Numbered from the stretch's first letter, positions 27,101 through 35,260 are shown. The stretch: 64,000 nt of DNA from Quadrisphaera sp. RL12-1S (GCF_014270065.1 NZ_JACNME010000014.1:46676-110675), one strand, 5' to 3'. Numbers and translations are program-made. The notes: generated by a model not told the origin, from the letters alone.

Positions 27101-27727
27101 GTCCTCGGGTTCCTCGGCGCCGGCCGCGGACTGACGACCAGCAACGTGACGTACGCCGTCACCCAGACCCTGCAGACCTACACCGGCTACAGAGACCTCA
27201 CGGACGGTCAGTCGCTGCCGTGGCACTACGCCTGGGGAGGATGCTCGTCGTACAAGACCGAGCTGCTGCGCCAGCACGGGCTGAGGATGCCGTGGATGGA
27301 GGACATGGAGCTCGCTTGGCGTCTCCGAGACCACGGCCTGCGCGTGGTCTTCAACCGCCATGCGGCCATGGTCTTCGACGACGAGATGACGATCGAGGGC
27401 TTCTGTGCGCGCAGCGCCAAGCACGGTCGGGCTCAGGTGGCCATCTCGACCCTCCACGACGCGCAAGAGCTGGTCCGGCACTTCGGGCTCGACGACCTGC
27501 AGGCCCGACATGACGCCATGGACGACGCACGTCTCCAGAAGTCGCTCAGCACGGCCGAAGCGCTGGTCGGAATTCCGCGCACGGTCCTGCGTGCCTCACC
27601 GGTGCGAGGTGGGGCCGGGTCCGGGCGGTCTGGAGCAGATGTGCTCGACGAAGCACTGGGGGTCGTCTTCGAGCAAGCGCGCCTCGCCGCCGCCGTCGGC
27701 GCACTCAGAGGTGCTGGAGGGCGCTGA
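24152..27727 (+). CDS. Three-module glycosyltransferase (GT2 - GT4-like - GT2)
   Basis: The 1191-residue protein joins three catalytic modules. Residues 10-260 are a GT2 domain of the rhamnosyltransferase-like type (VTIVIPVHNQVAFTLLCL, VDNASTDGTREL, LFLNNDT, YYEDTDLSFALR). Residues 295-660 are a GT-B module with LFVGNANHPPNVDGARWL and LSGAGVKGKVGEALAAGLPV. Residues about 865-1100 are a second GT2 domain (ISVVISTFDRPDALARALEG, DDASS, CFDDDLEPRP, WMEDMELAWRL). Such multi-domain enzymes extend a glycan by successive sugars. The ATG overlaps the previous stop. Its 3' end overlaps the convergent gene by 23 bp. Substrates are unknown; sugars made nearby are candidates. Confidence 0.88.
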   Translation: MTTTADTLAPRVTIVIPVHNQVAFTLLCLQSIEEAQARNTTTFEVVVVDNASTDGTRELLDSLSGDVRTVRNEENRGFGDACNQGAEVARGEFVLFLNNDTAVTGDWLDVLVAAMDEDARRGAVQPKLLYPDGRVNDAGGLVFRDGVAVVYGKGHLHPSAPELDVRRAPDYASGACLLVRSTAFREIGGFDHRYAPAYYEDTDLSFALRAAGWTVLYEPAAVVIHVEGATAGTDTTAGFKAHMPRNQRLFAEKWADELRHRPAFTPEAIDAWAHRPQAGWGPGESAEATTEGLRVLVLDPFPPMYDRASGSLRTLEIEKALRALGHAVVHEATGAAPERARYSRHLSRWGIRLHGEDPAAPGPPLNGSTLHRPLHPEDGYDCVVVGPWQTAEHLLPRIRQHFPSAAVVVDSCDLHFVREARGATFPPEELVQRRERELAVYAAADHVLVVSDVERELLRSLLPGVSVSVVGNAHSAVDAPPPAQGRSGVLFVGNANHPPNVDGARWLVEEVWPRVRAHRPDVELAIVGNDPLGAFRAFAQESVIVTGWVPTTRPFLDAARASVAPLLSGAGVKGKVGEALAAGLPVVATSIGAEGLGLTDGVDVAVADGAAAFAERVLRLLDDDDAWSAQSAAGLHRSREALGPDRLTTDVRTALEAAATAHAKRPRPVVFLVDSDERTVDEVLRLELSQRSGAVLHGRVTRHSPQTGVIPLFRGPQTSRAVGDDAVAEALGQLVRQHAVDVVVFAGLGTPDHLNAHLVETAQQCGAVAVVTVDHDDTVPWSSPGGGAGAEGTDGDLVDQLLLRSASRALGRADVLVLPSAATQLAQQELTGARARLACGPLVQWWPAVLDVLGDLTPPPAPSEVGGPEISVVISTFDRPDALARALEGFCRQTLPSERFEVVVVDDASSVPAAPVAERFTDRLSIRCVRRELNGGVGPARATGVELARGAVVLCFDDDLEPRPRLLAEHLRSHRANPAVHDVVLGFLGAGRGLTTSNVTYAVTQTLQTYTGYRDLTDGQSLPWHYAWGGCSSYKTELLRQHGLRMPWMEDMELAWRLRDHGLRVVFNRHAAMVFDDEMTIEGFCARSAKHGRAQVAISTLHDAQELVRHFGLDDLQARHDAMDDARLQKSLSTAEALVGIPRTVLRASPVRGGAGSGRSGADVLDEALGVVFEQARLAAAVGALRGAGGR

Positions 27728-29591
27728 CACCGCCCCCCCGTCGCTCCACCCGACCTGACTCCTGGATCCATCCGGCCACTGCCCGTGCTTCAGCCTCGTT
27801 CAGGAGCACTCCGCGCGCGCTGCCGCTCCTCACCGGCATCAGCGAGAGGTCATCGATCTTCTCGATGACGACGTCCCCGGCGTCATCGAGGTCGATGCCG
27901 CGCGCTGCAGCGGTGAACCGCTCGAAGGTCTCCTGCTCGGAGCGCCCGAGGGTCGGTAGGACCCAGCGCACGGGGCTCTCCGCCCGGGTGTGGCGCCGCC
28001 AGGCGGCGACCACGGTCCGTGCCGCCGGCCCCTCGGGTTCAGCCAGGTCGAGGTAGAGGCTGTTCGTAGCGGCCGGCACCCCGTCCCACGACGCGATCCC
28101 GGACGACATCGACCGCCAGGCGGTGACCGCCTCGTCCAGTGCGGCCGAGGGGCGCCTCAGCTCGAGCTGGGCCCAGCTGCCGTTGCCGATCGCTGCTGAG
28201 AGCGCGGTCCCGGCGGGCTCGTGGCGACCGACCAGAGCTCGCGCCCCGCTCGTCTCACCGAGGGCTGCAAGGGTGATCGCCAGGTTCACCACGCCGGCCT
28301 CAGACACGTGCTCCCCGACGGCGCGCTCGTAGAAGTGCCGCGCTAGAACGAGGTCCTCGCCGACGACCGCGTTGCCGAGGTGGATGAAGGCGTCGGAGCG
28401 CAGCACCGGGCTCCCCCGTTCGGCGATCTCGGGGAAGAAGTCGAGGAGATCGCGTCGGCTCAGCTCGTTCCTGCGCGCGCGGTGGCCGTCGCGCCACGTC
28501 CGGTCGCGACCCGCCGAGGTCGTCGACAGAGAGGTGTCGTGGCGCCGGTAGCGCACCAGGCGCTGCGGGAGGAAGCGGAACCGGGCCCTGCCCGCAGCCT
28601 TGAGCCAGAACTGGTAGTCGCAGGTCAGCCCGTCCTCCATGCCGCCCAGCGCCTCGAACGTCGTGCGGCGCACCGTCACGGACGGGTGCCCTATGAGGCA
28701 GACGGGCGTGAGGTCGCGGAGGAGGGAGGCTTCGTCGTACCCCACCGGAAGGTGGAACTCCTGGCCCACGACGGCACCACTGCTGTCGATGGTGAGCGCG
28801 GCGGTGTGGACCACGTCGAGCCGCGGGTCCCTCACGAAGGCCTCGAGCTGCTCGATGAGCCTGGAGGGCTCGTTGACGTCGTCACCGCCGAGGAAGGCGA
28901 GGTAGTCCCCGCGTGCTCGCCGGGCCGCGGCGTTCCAGACGAGGTCCATGCGGCCCGAGCCTCCGACGTTGCGCTGGTGCACCACGCGGATCCGCGGGTC
29001 ACGAGCGGCGTAGTCGTCGAGGATACCGGCGGTGCCGTCCGAGGAGCCGTCGTCGACAGCGATGACCTCCCAGTCCTCGAAGGTCTGGGCGATGCATGAG
29101 TCCAGCGCAGCAGCCGCGAAGGCCCGCGAGTCGTGGAAGGCGATGAGGAAGCTGACGAGGGGGCCCCTGGCCCTGGAGGTGGTGGCCCGGGTCGACGCGC
29201 CGGGCACCTCCGGAGCACCGAGGCTCGGTCCAGCCGCCGGGTCTCGCCGCTCGGGCCCGGCGGTGGCGACCAGCTCTCCCTCGATCCGAGCCACGATCCT
29301 CTCCGGCGCGCACAACGTCACGCGGTGCGCGTCGACCAGCTGCTGGAGGATCTCGCGGGGCAGGTCGTCGGCGACGACGACCTCCTCAGGATCGCAAGCG
29401 CTGACCAGCCAGCTCACCACATCAGACGGAGCGCGACTGATGCACGAGTCAGTGGCAGCGACGGGGTCGAACCCGATGAAGCGGCGACCGAGCACAGCGG
29501 TGGAGCTGCTGATGGCCCTCCCCAGGGGTGCGTGGATCCCCTCCGCGCCCTCTGCGAGGACGAGGACCAGGCCACGACCACTCGTGCGCAT
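27705..29591 (-). CDS. Family 2 glycosyltransferase
   Basis: From ATG 29591 (GGAGGAG upstream) the product has 628 residues. An N-terminal ~145-residue region is unassigned. A GT2 domain follows at about 148-345 (LVSFLIAFHDSRAFAAAALD, AVDDGSSDGTAGILDDY, LAFLGGDDV, DYQFWLKA). The C-terminal ~270 residues are helical and repeat-like. It is transcribed opposite to its neighbours, overlaps the previous gene's end by 23 bp, and shares a divergent 197-bp promoter region with the formyltransferase gene; no clear sigma-28 box was found there. Role in the same glycan is inferred from location. Confidence 0.82.
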   Translation of the reverse strand: MRTSGRGLVLVLAEGAEGIHAPLGRAISSSTAVLGRRFIGFDPVAATDSCISRAPSDVVSWLVSACDPEEVVVADDLPREILQQLVDAHRVTLCAPERIVARIEGELVATAGPERRDPAAGPSLGAPEVPGASTRATTSRARGPLVSFLIAFHDSRAFAAAALDSCIAQTFEDWEVIAVDDGSSDGTAGILDDYAARDPRIRVVHQRNVGGSGRMDLVWNAAARRARGDYLAFLGGDDVNEPSRLIEQLEAFVRDPRLDVVHTAALTIDSSGAVVGQEFHLPVGYDEASLLRDLTPVCLIGHPSVTVRRTTFEALGGMEDGLTCDYQFWLKAAGRARFRFLPQRLVRYRRHDTSLSTTSAGRDRTWRDGHRARRNELSRRDLLDFFPEIAERGSPVLRSDAFIHLGNAVVGEDLVLARHFYERAVGEHVSEAGVVNLAITLAALGETSGARALVGRHEPAGTALSAAIGNGSWAQLELRRPSAALDEAVTAWRSMSSGIASWDGVPAATNSLYLDLAEPEGPAARTVVAAWRRHTRAESPVRWVLPTLGRSEQETFERFTAAARGIDLDDAGDVVIEKIDDLSLMPVRSGSARGVLLNEAEARAVAGWIQESGRVERRGGGVSALQHL

Positions 29592-29788
29592 GCGTCGCTC
29601 CTCCGACTCGTCCGCCCGCACTGGGGCGGACACGCGTCGTCGCACGACGCCCCGGCCCATGGTCAGCCATGACGCGCAGCTCTCCCGGGAGGCTCTCGCA
29701 CGGGCGTGTCACGCGCAGGACTGCCACGACACGAGCCCGCTTCGAGCAACGCAGCTCCTCGTAGCTCGCGGTGTGCGACGGTGACCCC

Positions 29789-30742
29789 ATGAGCTCGACC
29801 GGGTCGCGCGCCCGGCGGGTGGTGGTGGCCGGCAGCCACTCACCGGCCGTCGCCGCGCTCAACATGGTCCTCGAGCGCGTACCGGCTGAGGACGTCCTCG
29901 TGATCGCGCCCGCGGGCGGACGCACGCACAGCTGGCACGATTCGCTGGAGACCGCCGCCGTGTTCCGGGGGGTCCGCGCAACGGCTCCCGAGGACGTGAA
30001 CAGCCCCCGCGTGGTCGAGGCCCTGGCCGAACATGAGCCCGACCTCGTGCTCAGCGTCTACTACAACCAGATATTCGGCAGGGAGTTCCTCAGCGTCGCA
30101 CGAGGTCGTGTCGTCAACCTGCACCCGTCGCTGCTCCCGCGCCACCGCGGGACCGCACCTCTGATCTGGGCCATCGCCGAAGGGGACCTCAAGACCGGCG
30201 TCACGCTCCACCACGTCGACACCGGGGTCGACACCGGAGCGGTCATCCGGCAGGCGTCCATCCCCATACACCTGGACGACACCGGGTTCGACCTGCACCA
30301 GAAGGTCAGCCGGCTGGCCTCGGGGATGCTCGCCGCGTTCCTCAGGGACTTCTTCGAGCACGGCACGGTGCCCGAAGGTCGACCGCAGAGCGGGGTCCCG
30401 TCCCTCCACCGGCGCAGAGACGCGCACCTGAACCACCTCGACTGGAGCGAGAGCTCCGACCGACTCCGGAACGTCGTCCGCGCCCTGAGCCATCCCCTCG
30501 ACGGCGCCCACACCTACGCGGAGGAGCGCAGGATCGGCATCGAGCGGCTCCGTCCTGTGGAGCACCACCACGACCTCACGAGCAAGCGGCCAGGCGTCGT
30601 CGAGACACCCCCTGGAGCAGCTCCGCTGGTGTGGTGCTCCACCGGCCTCCTGAGGGTGGATCTCTGGCGCGCTGATGACGGCTCCGTGCGCCCGGGCGCC
30701 GAGCTGGCCCTCTCCCTCCGCGAAGGCACGGCACTGTCGTGA
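29789..30742 (+). CDS. Sugar N-formyltransferase (ArnA-N/methionyl-tRNA formyltransferase-like)
   Basis: This enzyme likely transfers a formyl group from N10-formyl-tetrahydrofolate to the amine of a nucleotide-linked 4-amino sugar. The 317-residue product has the catalytic Asn110-x-His112 in VVNLHPSLLPRHRGTAP and the Asp148 region HHVDTGVDTGAV of the family. It is not the housekeeping Fmt because it is coupled to a sugar aminotransferase: its TGA overlaps the next GTG (GTGA). The start could also be GTG 29771. The pair resembles ArnB plus the formyltransferase half of ArnA, without the decarboxylase half. Confidence 0.83.
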   Translation: MSSTGSRARRVVVAGSHSPAVAALNMVLERVPAEDVLVIAPAGGRTHSWHDSLETAAVFRGVRATAPEDVNSPRVVEALAEHEPDLVLSVYYNQIFGREFLSVARGRVVNLHPSLLPRHRGTAPLIWAIAEGDLKTGVTLHHVDTGVDTGAVIRQASIPIHLDDTGFDLHQKVSRLASGMLAAFLRDFFEHGTVPEGRPQSGVPSLHRRRDAHLNHLDWSESSDRLRNVVRALSHPLDGAHTYAEERRIGIERLRPVEHHHDLTSKRPGVVETPPGAAPLVWCSTGLLRVDLWRADDGSVRPGAELALSLREGTALS

Positions 30743-31902
30743 CCTACTCACCTCCGCCCGTCATCTTCGGGCAGCCGTACTTCGACGAGGACGAGGCGAC
30801 GCTGCTGCTGTCGACGCTGCGCAGCGGGTGGATCGGCCAGGGACCGCTGGTGAGCGACTTCGAGAGGCGCCTCGCCGAGTACACCGGAGCCCCGCACGTC
30901 GTAGCCGTGAGCTCGTGCACAGCCGCCCTGCACCTGTCGCTGGTGGGCATGGGCGTCGGGCCTGGTGACGAGGTCATCACCACCGCCATGACCTTCGTGG
31001 CGACGGTGAACGCGATCGAGCACGCCGGAGCCACGCCGGTGCTGGTGGACATCGATCCGGAGACGCTCAACATCTCCCTCGACGCAGTGCTCGAGGCCAT
31101 CACCCCGCGGACCAGAGCGGTCGTCCCGGTGCACTTCGGCGGCCGGGCGGTGGACACGCTGGCCATCGACGCGCTCGCGCAGGAGCACGACCTCTTCGTC
31201 GTGGAGGACGCGGCTCATGCGCTGGGCGGAGTGGTGCGGGGCCGGCGGGTCGGTGGCCACGCACGCGAGCGGGTGGCCACCTGCTACAGCTTCTACCCGA
31301 ACAAGAACCTGGCGAGCGCCGAAGGCGGAGCCATCGCTCTCGCCGACCCGCACCTGGCCTCCAGGCTCCGCTCCCTGCGCCTCCACGGCCTCGAGGAAGA
31401 CGCCTGGGGCCGGTACAGGTCTCAGGTCTACCGGCCCTCCATGGCGACCTACCCAGGGTTCAAGGCCAACTTCACCGACCTCCAGGCCTCCATAGCCCTC
31501 GGCCAGCTCGACAAGCTCGAGGGCTTCCTCGCTGCCCGTGAGCACCTCGCGGACATCTACGACGAGAGGCTCGCCGACGTCGCCGGCGTCGAGCTGGTGC
31601 CCCGAGGTGAGCCCTCGCTCGAGTGGCGACATGCGCTGCACCTCTACCAGGTCCGGATCACCGGGGGCGCCCCCAGACGAGACGCGGTGCTCGACAAGAT
31701 GCGCGCCGACCAGATCGGGGCAGCTGTCCACTACGTCCCTGTGCACCGTCACCCCTACTACGCCGGGCGGCTCGATGCCGTGCTCCCGGTGACTGACGAG
31801 GTGGCGGACTCCCTGCTGACCCTGCCCCTGCACCTGCACATGAGCCGCAGCACTGTTCTGCGCGTCGTGGGGTCCCTGCGTCGGGCGATGGCGGAGACCT
31901 GA
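30739..31902 (+). CDS. DegT/DnrJ/EryC1 sugar aminotransferase (ArnB/PseC-like)
   Basis: This PLP enzyme transfers an amino group to C4 of a keto-sugar nucleotide. The 387 residues contain the family segments GWIGQGPLVSDFERRLAEYTG, SSCTAALHLSL, GPGDEVITTAMTFVATVNAI, the PLP-contact VVEDAAHALGG, and catalytic Lys189 in SFYPNKNLASAEGG. GYxANFTDLQA-type residues near 230 also match. Coupled to the formyltransferase by a 4-nt overlap, it would supply its 4-amino substrate. The substrate nucleotide is not predictable from sequence alone. Confidence 0.9.
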   Translation: MTYSPPPVIFGQPYFDEDEATLLLSTLRSGWIGQGPLVSDFERRLAEYTGAPHVVAVSSCTAALHLSLVGMGVGPGDEVITTAMTFVATVNAIEHAGATPVLVDIDPETLNISLDAVLEAITPRTRAVVPVHFGGRAVDTLAIDALAQEHDLFVVEDAAHALGGVVRGRRVGGHARERVATCYSFYPNKNLASAEGGAIALADPHLASRLRSLRLHGLEEDAWGRYRSQVYRPSMATYPGFKANFTDLQASIALGQLDKLEGFLAAREHLADIYDERLADVAGVELVPRGEPSLEWRHALHLYQVRITGGAPRRDAVLDKMRADQIGAAVHYVPVHRHPYYAGRLDAVLPVTDEVADSLLTLPLHLHMSRSTVLRVVGSLRRAMAET

Positions 31903-31951
31903 GGATGACGGCCGCCAGGTCCCGACCGGGCGATCAGCACTCCGGTCGCGC

Positions 31952-32842
31952 TCAGCTCGGCCAGAGAGACCGAACGTCCTGGTCCGGCCTCGGCTGGATG
32001 CCGAGGCTGATCCAGTTCCGCCGCAGCGTGTCCTCCGTGTTCATCGACCTGTCGGCCATGAAGGGCCTGGGTCCGACCACCACCTGCCCGGGCTTCTCGC
32101 CCAACCAGGCGGCCCACCAGCTGTAGGTGCTGTTGGCGATGATGTGGTGGTCGCACTCCGCCATGAGGAACATGTCCTCGACAGGGGGGGTGCTGGGCGT
32201 GGGCCACATCACCGTCCGACGCTCCCCGCCGAGGTGCTCGGCGGACCACGCCGCATCGTTGGAGAAGACGAAGTACCAGGGGTTCTCGACGAGTCTCTCC
32301 ACGAGCAGAACGGCGTTCGCGTAGTACTCCGGCGAGCACACGCCGTGGGCGGCGAGCGTGTGCGCCTCCTGGACGTAGTCCCCACGACGCACGTGCAGCG
32401 CGACGGGTGAGTACCCTTCCGCCCTCTTCGCCCTGATGGCCTCGTTCGCCTCGACCGCGTAAGCGTCCGGCGTGCTGACGCGCTTGAAATCGCTGCGGAT
32501 GACGTCGGCCACGTCGAAGAAGTAGTCCTCGCTCGTGTAGTTGCCCACCATGAGCACCTCCGCGACCGGCAGGTGCAGGACTGCTCGGTCGACGTGGAGG
32601 TGACGAGGACGCACAGTCGTGACGAACTCGTTCGACGGGCCGCAGATCTCGTCGGCCTGCTCCGGCGTCAGCATCACCGCCTCGACGTCGAGGTGGTGGA
32701 GCTCCGGAGACCACTTCTTGTACGTGCGGTAGTTCCGAGGGTCTATGAGCACCTGCGCGCCGTGCTGCAGAGCGAGTCTGCGAGCCGCGGCGTACCCGAA
32801 CATCTGACTGGCGAGACCGCCCTCGATCTGAGCGATAGTCAT
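31952..32842 (-). CDS. GT11 family alpha-1,2-fucosyltransferase-like glycosyltransferase
   Basis: GT11 enzymes transfer L-fucose, or colitose in some O-antigen loci, from GDP to a hexose. The 296-residue product has the N-terminal GGLASQMFGYAAARRLALQ, the donor-binding VALHVRRGDYV, and 'HIIANSTYSWWAAWLGE', the three classic motifs. ATG 32842 lies 7 nt after a promoter-like box, so the mRNA may be leaderless; no Shine-Dalgarno is seen. Longer in-frame extensions cross the divergent promoter region. It is opposite to the GDP-fucose-synthase-like gene, whose product could be its donor. Confidence 0.88.
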   Translation of the reverse strand: MTIAQIEGGLASQMFGYAAARRLALQHGAQVLIDPRNYRTYKKWSPELHHLDVEAVMLTPEQADEICGPSNEFVTTVRPRHLHVDRAVLHLPVAEVLMVGNYTSEDYFFDVADVIRSDFKRVSTPDAYAVEANEAIRAKRAEGYSPVALHVRRGDYVQEAHTLAAHGVCSPEYYANAVLLVERLVENPWYFVFSNDAAWSAEHLGGERRTVMWPTPSTPPVEDMFLMAECDHHIIANSTYSWWAAWLGEKPGQVVVGPRPFMADRSMNTEDTLRRNWISLGIQPRPDQDVRSLWPS

Positions 32843-32849
32843 GCGTAGA

Positions 32850-32878
32850 GGGTCGTCACAGGGCGCCATCCACTTGAG
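32850..32878 (-). promoter_or_regulatory. Weak sigma-28-like promoter of the GT11 gene
   Basis: Minus-strand CTCAA (32878-32874), 16 bp, GACGACCC (32857-32850), then 7 nt to ATG 32842. The -10 departs from GCCGAT at two positions, but the spacing equals that of the strong sites. Confidence 0.45.
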
Positions 32879-32944
32879 GTCGTCGGCGACCACCCCAGCG
32901 CGCCCGGCTACAGCACCGACCCATGAGGGAGAGGACACGAACGG

Positions 32945-32973
32945 CTCAAGGAGTCCACCCGAACGGCCGATGC
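32945..32973 (+). promoter_or_regulatory. Sigma-28-like promoter of the fcl/colC-colD pair
   Basis: CTCAA (32945-32949), 16 bp, GCCGATGC (32966-32973). The predicted transcript starts near 32980 and has a leader of about 45 nt with a good Shine-Dalgarno before GTG 33024. Confidence 0.7.
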
Positions 32974-33023
32974 TCGGAGCGGACCGGCGGAGACGCTGTC
33001 GGGCAGATCTCGGGGAGGCACCA

Positions 33024-34037
33024 GTGGAGGCTCGGCCAGGAGAGGTGGGCGCTGCGCCACTCGTCAGTCCCGTCCGCGGCCGCCGGCCGGCCGTGGCACC
33101 ACCCCGACGACGAGTGCTGCTCACCGGAGGCGCCGGTCTCCTCGGCAGCGCGGTCCGGGCAGCTGCCGCCGCAGCTGGTCCGGCGCTGGACCTCCAGGTC
33201 GCCACCCGTGCGCACGCCGATCTCACAGACCCGGTCGCGACCCGTGCCCTGCTGTCCAGGACCCAGCCCGACGTCATCGTGCACTGCGCAGCTCGCGTCG
33301 GCGGGATCAAGGCCAACGCTGCGGACCAGACCGGGTTCCTCCTCGACAACCTGGCGATCGACACCTCGCTCTTCCGGGCAGCGCTCGACGCCGGCGTCGA
33401 GCGGCTGGTCTACCTGGGCAGCTCGTGCACGTACCCGCGCGACCACCGGCAGCCGCTCGTCGAGAGCGACCTGCTGCAGGCTCCGCTCGAGCCGACCAAC
33501 GAGGGTTACGCCCTGGCCAAGCTCGCGGGTACCCGTTTGTGCGCGTTCGCCTCCGCCCAGCACGGCGTCGCGTACCGCGCCTTCGTGGCCTCCAACCTCT
33601 ACGGCCCGGGGGACGACTTCTCAGCCGACCGAGCACACCTGGTGGCTGCAGCCATCGCCAAGGTGCACGCCGCCAAGACCGCAGGTTCTCCGACGGTGAC
33701 GATCTGGGGTGACGGCACGGCCCGCCGTGAGTTCACCTACGCCGGTGATGTGGCGAGCTGGATCATCCAGAGCCTGCCCCATCTCGAGTCGCTCCCGCCC
33801 GTCCTCAACATCGGCGCGGGGGTCGACCACTCGGTCACCGAGTACTACGAAGCGGCACGAGCTGTCGTGGGCTACCAGGGCGAGTTCGTCTACGACACCA
33901 GCATGCCCAAGGGCATGCACCAGAAGCTCATGGACAGCTCCAAGGCCCGCGCGCTCGGGTGGGCCCCTGCGACGACCCTGGAGGACGGTGTGCGCGCGAC
34001 CTACGAGAGCCACCTCGATGCGCTGGTGGCGGCGTGA
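33024..34037 (+). CDS. GDP-L-fucose synthase / ColC-like epimerase-reductase
   Basis: Fcl/WcaG-type enzymes epimerise and reduce GDP-4-keto-6-deoxy-mannose to GDP-L-fucose; ColC does the same to the 3,6-dideoxy intermediate. The 337-residue product has an NADPH motif TGGAGLLG (about 34-41), catalytic Ser133/134 (YLGSSCTYPR) and Tyr162-x3-Lys166 (EGYALAKLAG), and the family's LEPTNE stretch. GTG 33024 has GGGGAGG 5 nt upstream. An extension of 61 residues upstream overlaps the promoter and is rejected. The stop overlaps the ColD-like start (GTGA). Given this partner, ColC activity is a real alternative to fucose synthesis; gmd is not in the window. Confidence 0.9.
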   Translation: MEARPGEVGAAPLVSPVRGRRPAVAPPRRRVLLTGGAGLLGSAVRAAAAAAGPALDLQVATRAHADLTDPVATRALLSRTQPDVIVHCAARVGGIKANAADQTGFLLDNLAIDTSLFRAALDAGVERLVYLGSSCTYPRDHRQPLVESDLLQAPLEPTNEGYALAKLAGTRLCAFASAQHGVAYRAFVASNLYGPGDDFSADRAHLVAAAIAKVHAAKTAGSPTVTIWGDGTARREFTYAGDVASWIIQSLPHLESLPPVLNIGAGVDHSVTEYYEAARAVVGYQGEFVYDTSMPKGMHQKLMDSSKARALGWAPATTLEDGVRATYESHLDALVAA

Positions 34038-35260
34038 GCACCGACGTCCGGGTCCCCGCTCCGCGCAAGGCGCGCCCGCCGCAGGTCGAGCAGCAGGGAC
34101 TCCCCCTCGCCACGAGCACCTGGGACCACCGCGAGCTGCAGGCGCTGCAGGACGTCATCGCCTCGGGGCAGTTCACGATGGGTGCCCACGTGCAAGCCTT
34201 CGAGCGCGCCTTCGCTGAGGCCTTCGGCGCCCGACACGCCGTCATGGTGAACTCCGGGAGCAGCGCCAACCTCCTCATGGTGGCTGCCGCCGTCCTCGAC
34301 GACCGGACGGACCTCAACCCCGGTGACGAGGTCCTCGTCACCGCGGTCTCCTGGGCGACGACCTACTACCCGCTCACGCAGTACGGCCTGCGTCCCGTGC
34401 TGGTCGACGTCGATCCGCACACGCTGAACATCGACCTCGAAGCCGCTCGCGCTCGCTGCACGGACCGCACGAGAGCGATCCTCGCCGTCAACCTCCTCGG
34501 CAACCCCAACCGCTTCGACGAGCTGCAGCGGCTCGCGGATGAGAAGGGGTTGGTGGTCCTGGAGGACAACTGCGAGTCGATGGGCGCCACGTTCGCGGAC
34601 CGCAGCGCAGGCACCTTCGGCCTCATGGGGACCTTCAGCACGTTCTTCTCCCACCACATCTCCACGATGGAAGGCGGGGTCGTCGTCACCGATGACGAGC
34701 ACCTGGCCGACATGCTCCTGTCGCTGCGCTCTCACGGCTGGACGCGCAACCTCCCCCGAGGCAGCGCCCTCCGCCCTGCCGGCTCGGAGGGGTTCCACGA
34801 CCTCTTCCAGTTCGTGCTGCCGGGCTACAACGTGCGGCCGCTGGAGATGTCCGGAGCTGTCGGGCTCCACCAGCTCGAGAAGCTGCCCGCCATGGTCGCC
34901 GCTCGCCGGGCCAACGCGGACACCTTCCGGGAGCTCATGTCCGGCGTTCCCGGCGTGCGCATCCAGAAGGAGGTCGGCGAGAGCAGCTGGTTCGGGTTCT
35001 CCTGCGTCCTGGTCGACCACCTCGCGGGGCGTCGTCATGAGGTCGTCTCAGCCCTCAGTGCCGCGGGCATCCAGACACGTCCGGTCGTGGCAGGGAACTT
35101 CGCGCGCAACCCCGTCATGCGGCACCTGAACGCGGATGCCTGCGGAAGTCTCGTCCACGCTGACGAGGTCCACGACAACGGCTTCTACGTCGGAAACCAC
35201 CACTACTTCGTGGGCGACGCGCTCAGGCACCTCGCCCGGGTGGTCCACAGCGTCCGCTGA
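34034..35260 (+). CDS. ColD-like PLP-dependent GDP-sugar 3-dehydratase (DegT fold, active-site His)
   Basis: The 408-residue protein has a DegT-aminotransferase fold (SGSSANLLMVAAA, DEVLVTAVSWATTYYPL, VVLEDNCESMGATF). The catalytic Lys is replaced by His in FFSHHISTMEGG (His207/208). That HHxxTMEGG signature marks ColD and RfbH/E1, which remove the C3 hydroxyl of a 4-keto-6-deoxy sugar rather than transaminate. Length is near ColD (388) and the neighbour is Fcl/ColC-like, favouring GDP-4-keto-6-deoxymannose 3-dehydratase on a GDP-colitose route. RfbH-type activity on a CDP sugar is the alternative; the Cys motif of the E1 iron-sulfur cluster is not apparent. Start and previous stop overlap. 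Confidence 0.85.
   Translation: MSTDVRVPAPRKARPPQVEQQGLPLATSTWDHRELQALQDVIASGQFTMGAHVQAFERAFAEAFGARHAVMVNSGSSANLLMVAAAVLDDRTDLNPGDEVLVTAVSWATTYYPLTQYGLRPVLVDVDPHTLNIDLEAARARCTDRTRAILAVNLLGNPNRFDELQRLADEKGLVVLEDNCESMGATFADRSAGTFGLMGTFSTFFSHHISTMEGGVVVTDDEHLADMLLSLRSHGWTRNLPRGSALRPAGSEGFHDLFQFVLPGYNVRPLEMSGAVGLHQLEKLPAMVAARRANADTFRELMSGVPGVRIQKEVGESSWFGFSCVLVDHLAGRRHEVVSALSAAGIQTRPVVAGNFARNPVMRHLNADACGSLVHADEVHDNGFYVGNHHYFVGDALRHLARVVHSVR

Noticed and set aside
20925..27511. Long minus-strand ORFs (over 1000 codons) opposite the glycosyltransferases
   Set aside because: Glycosyltransferase motifs and promoters are on the plus strand. The antisense products lack any recognisable fold.
29592..29788. 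Sigma-28-like promoter in the divergent region between the 27705-29591 gene and the formyltransferase gene
   Set aside because: I found partial -10-like words (TGCGACGG before 29789) but no matching -35 at 15-16 bp on either strand.
32841..33023. 61-residue N-terminal extension of the GDP-fucose-synthase-like protein
   Set aside because: It crosses the sigma-28-like promoter, is basic low complexity, and a good Shine-Dalgarno precedes GTG 33024.
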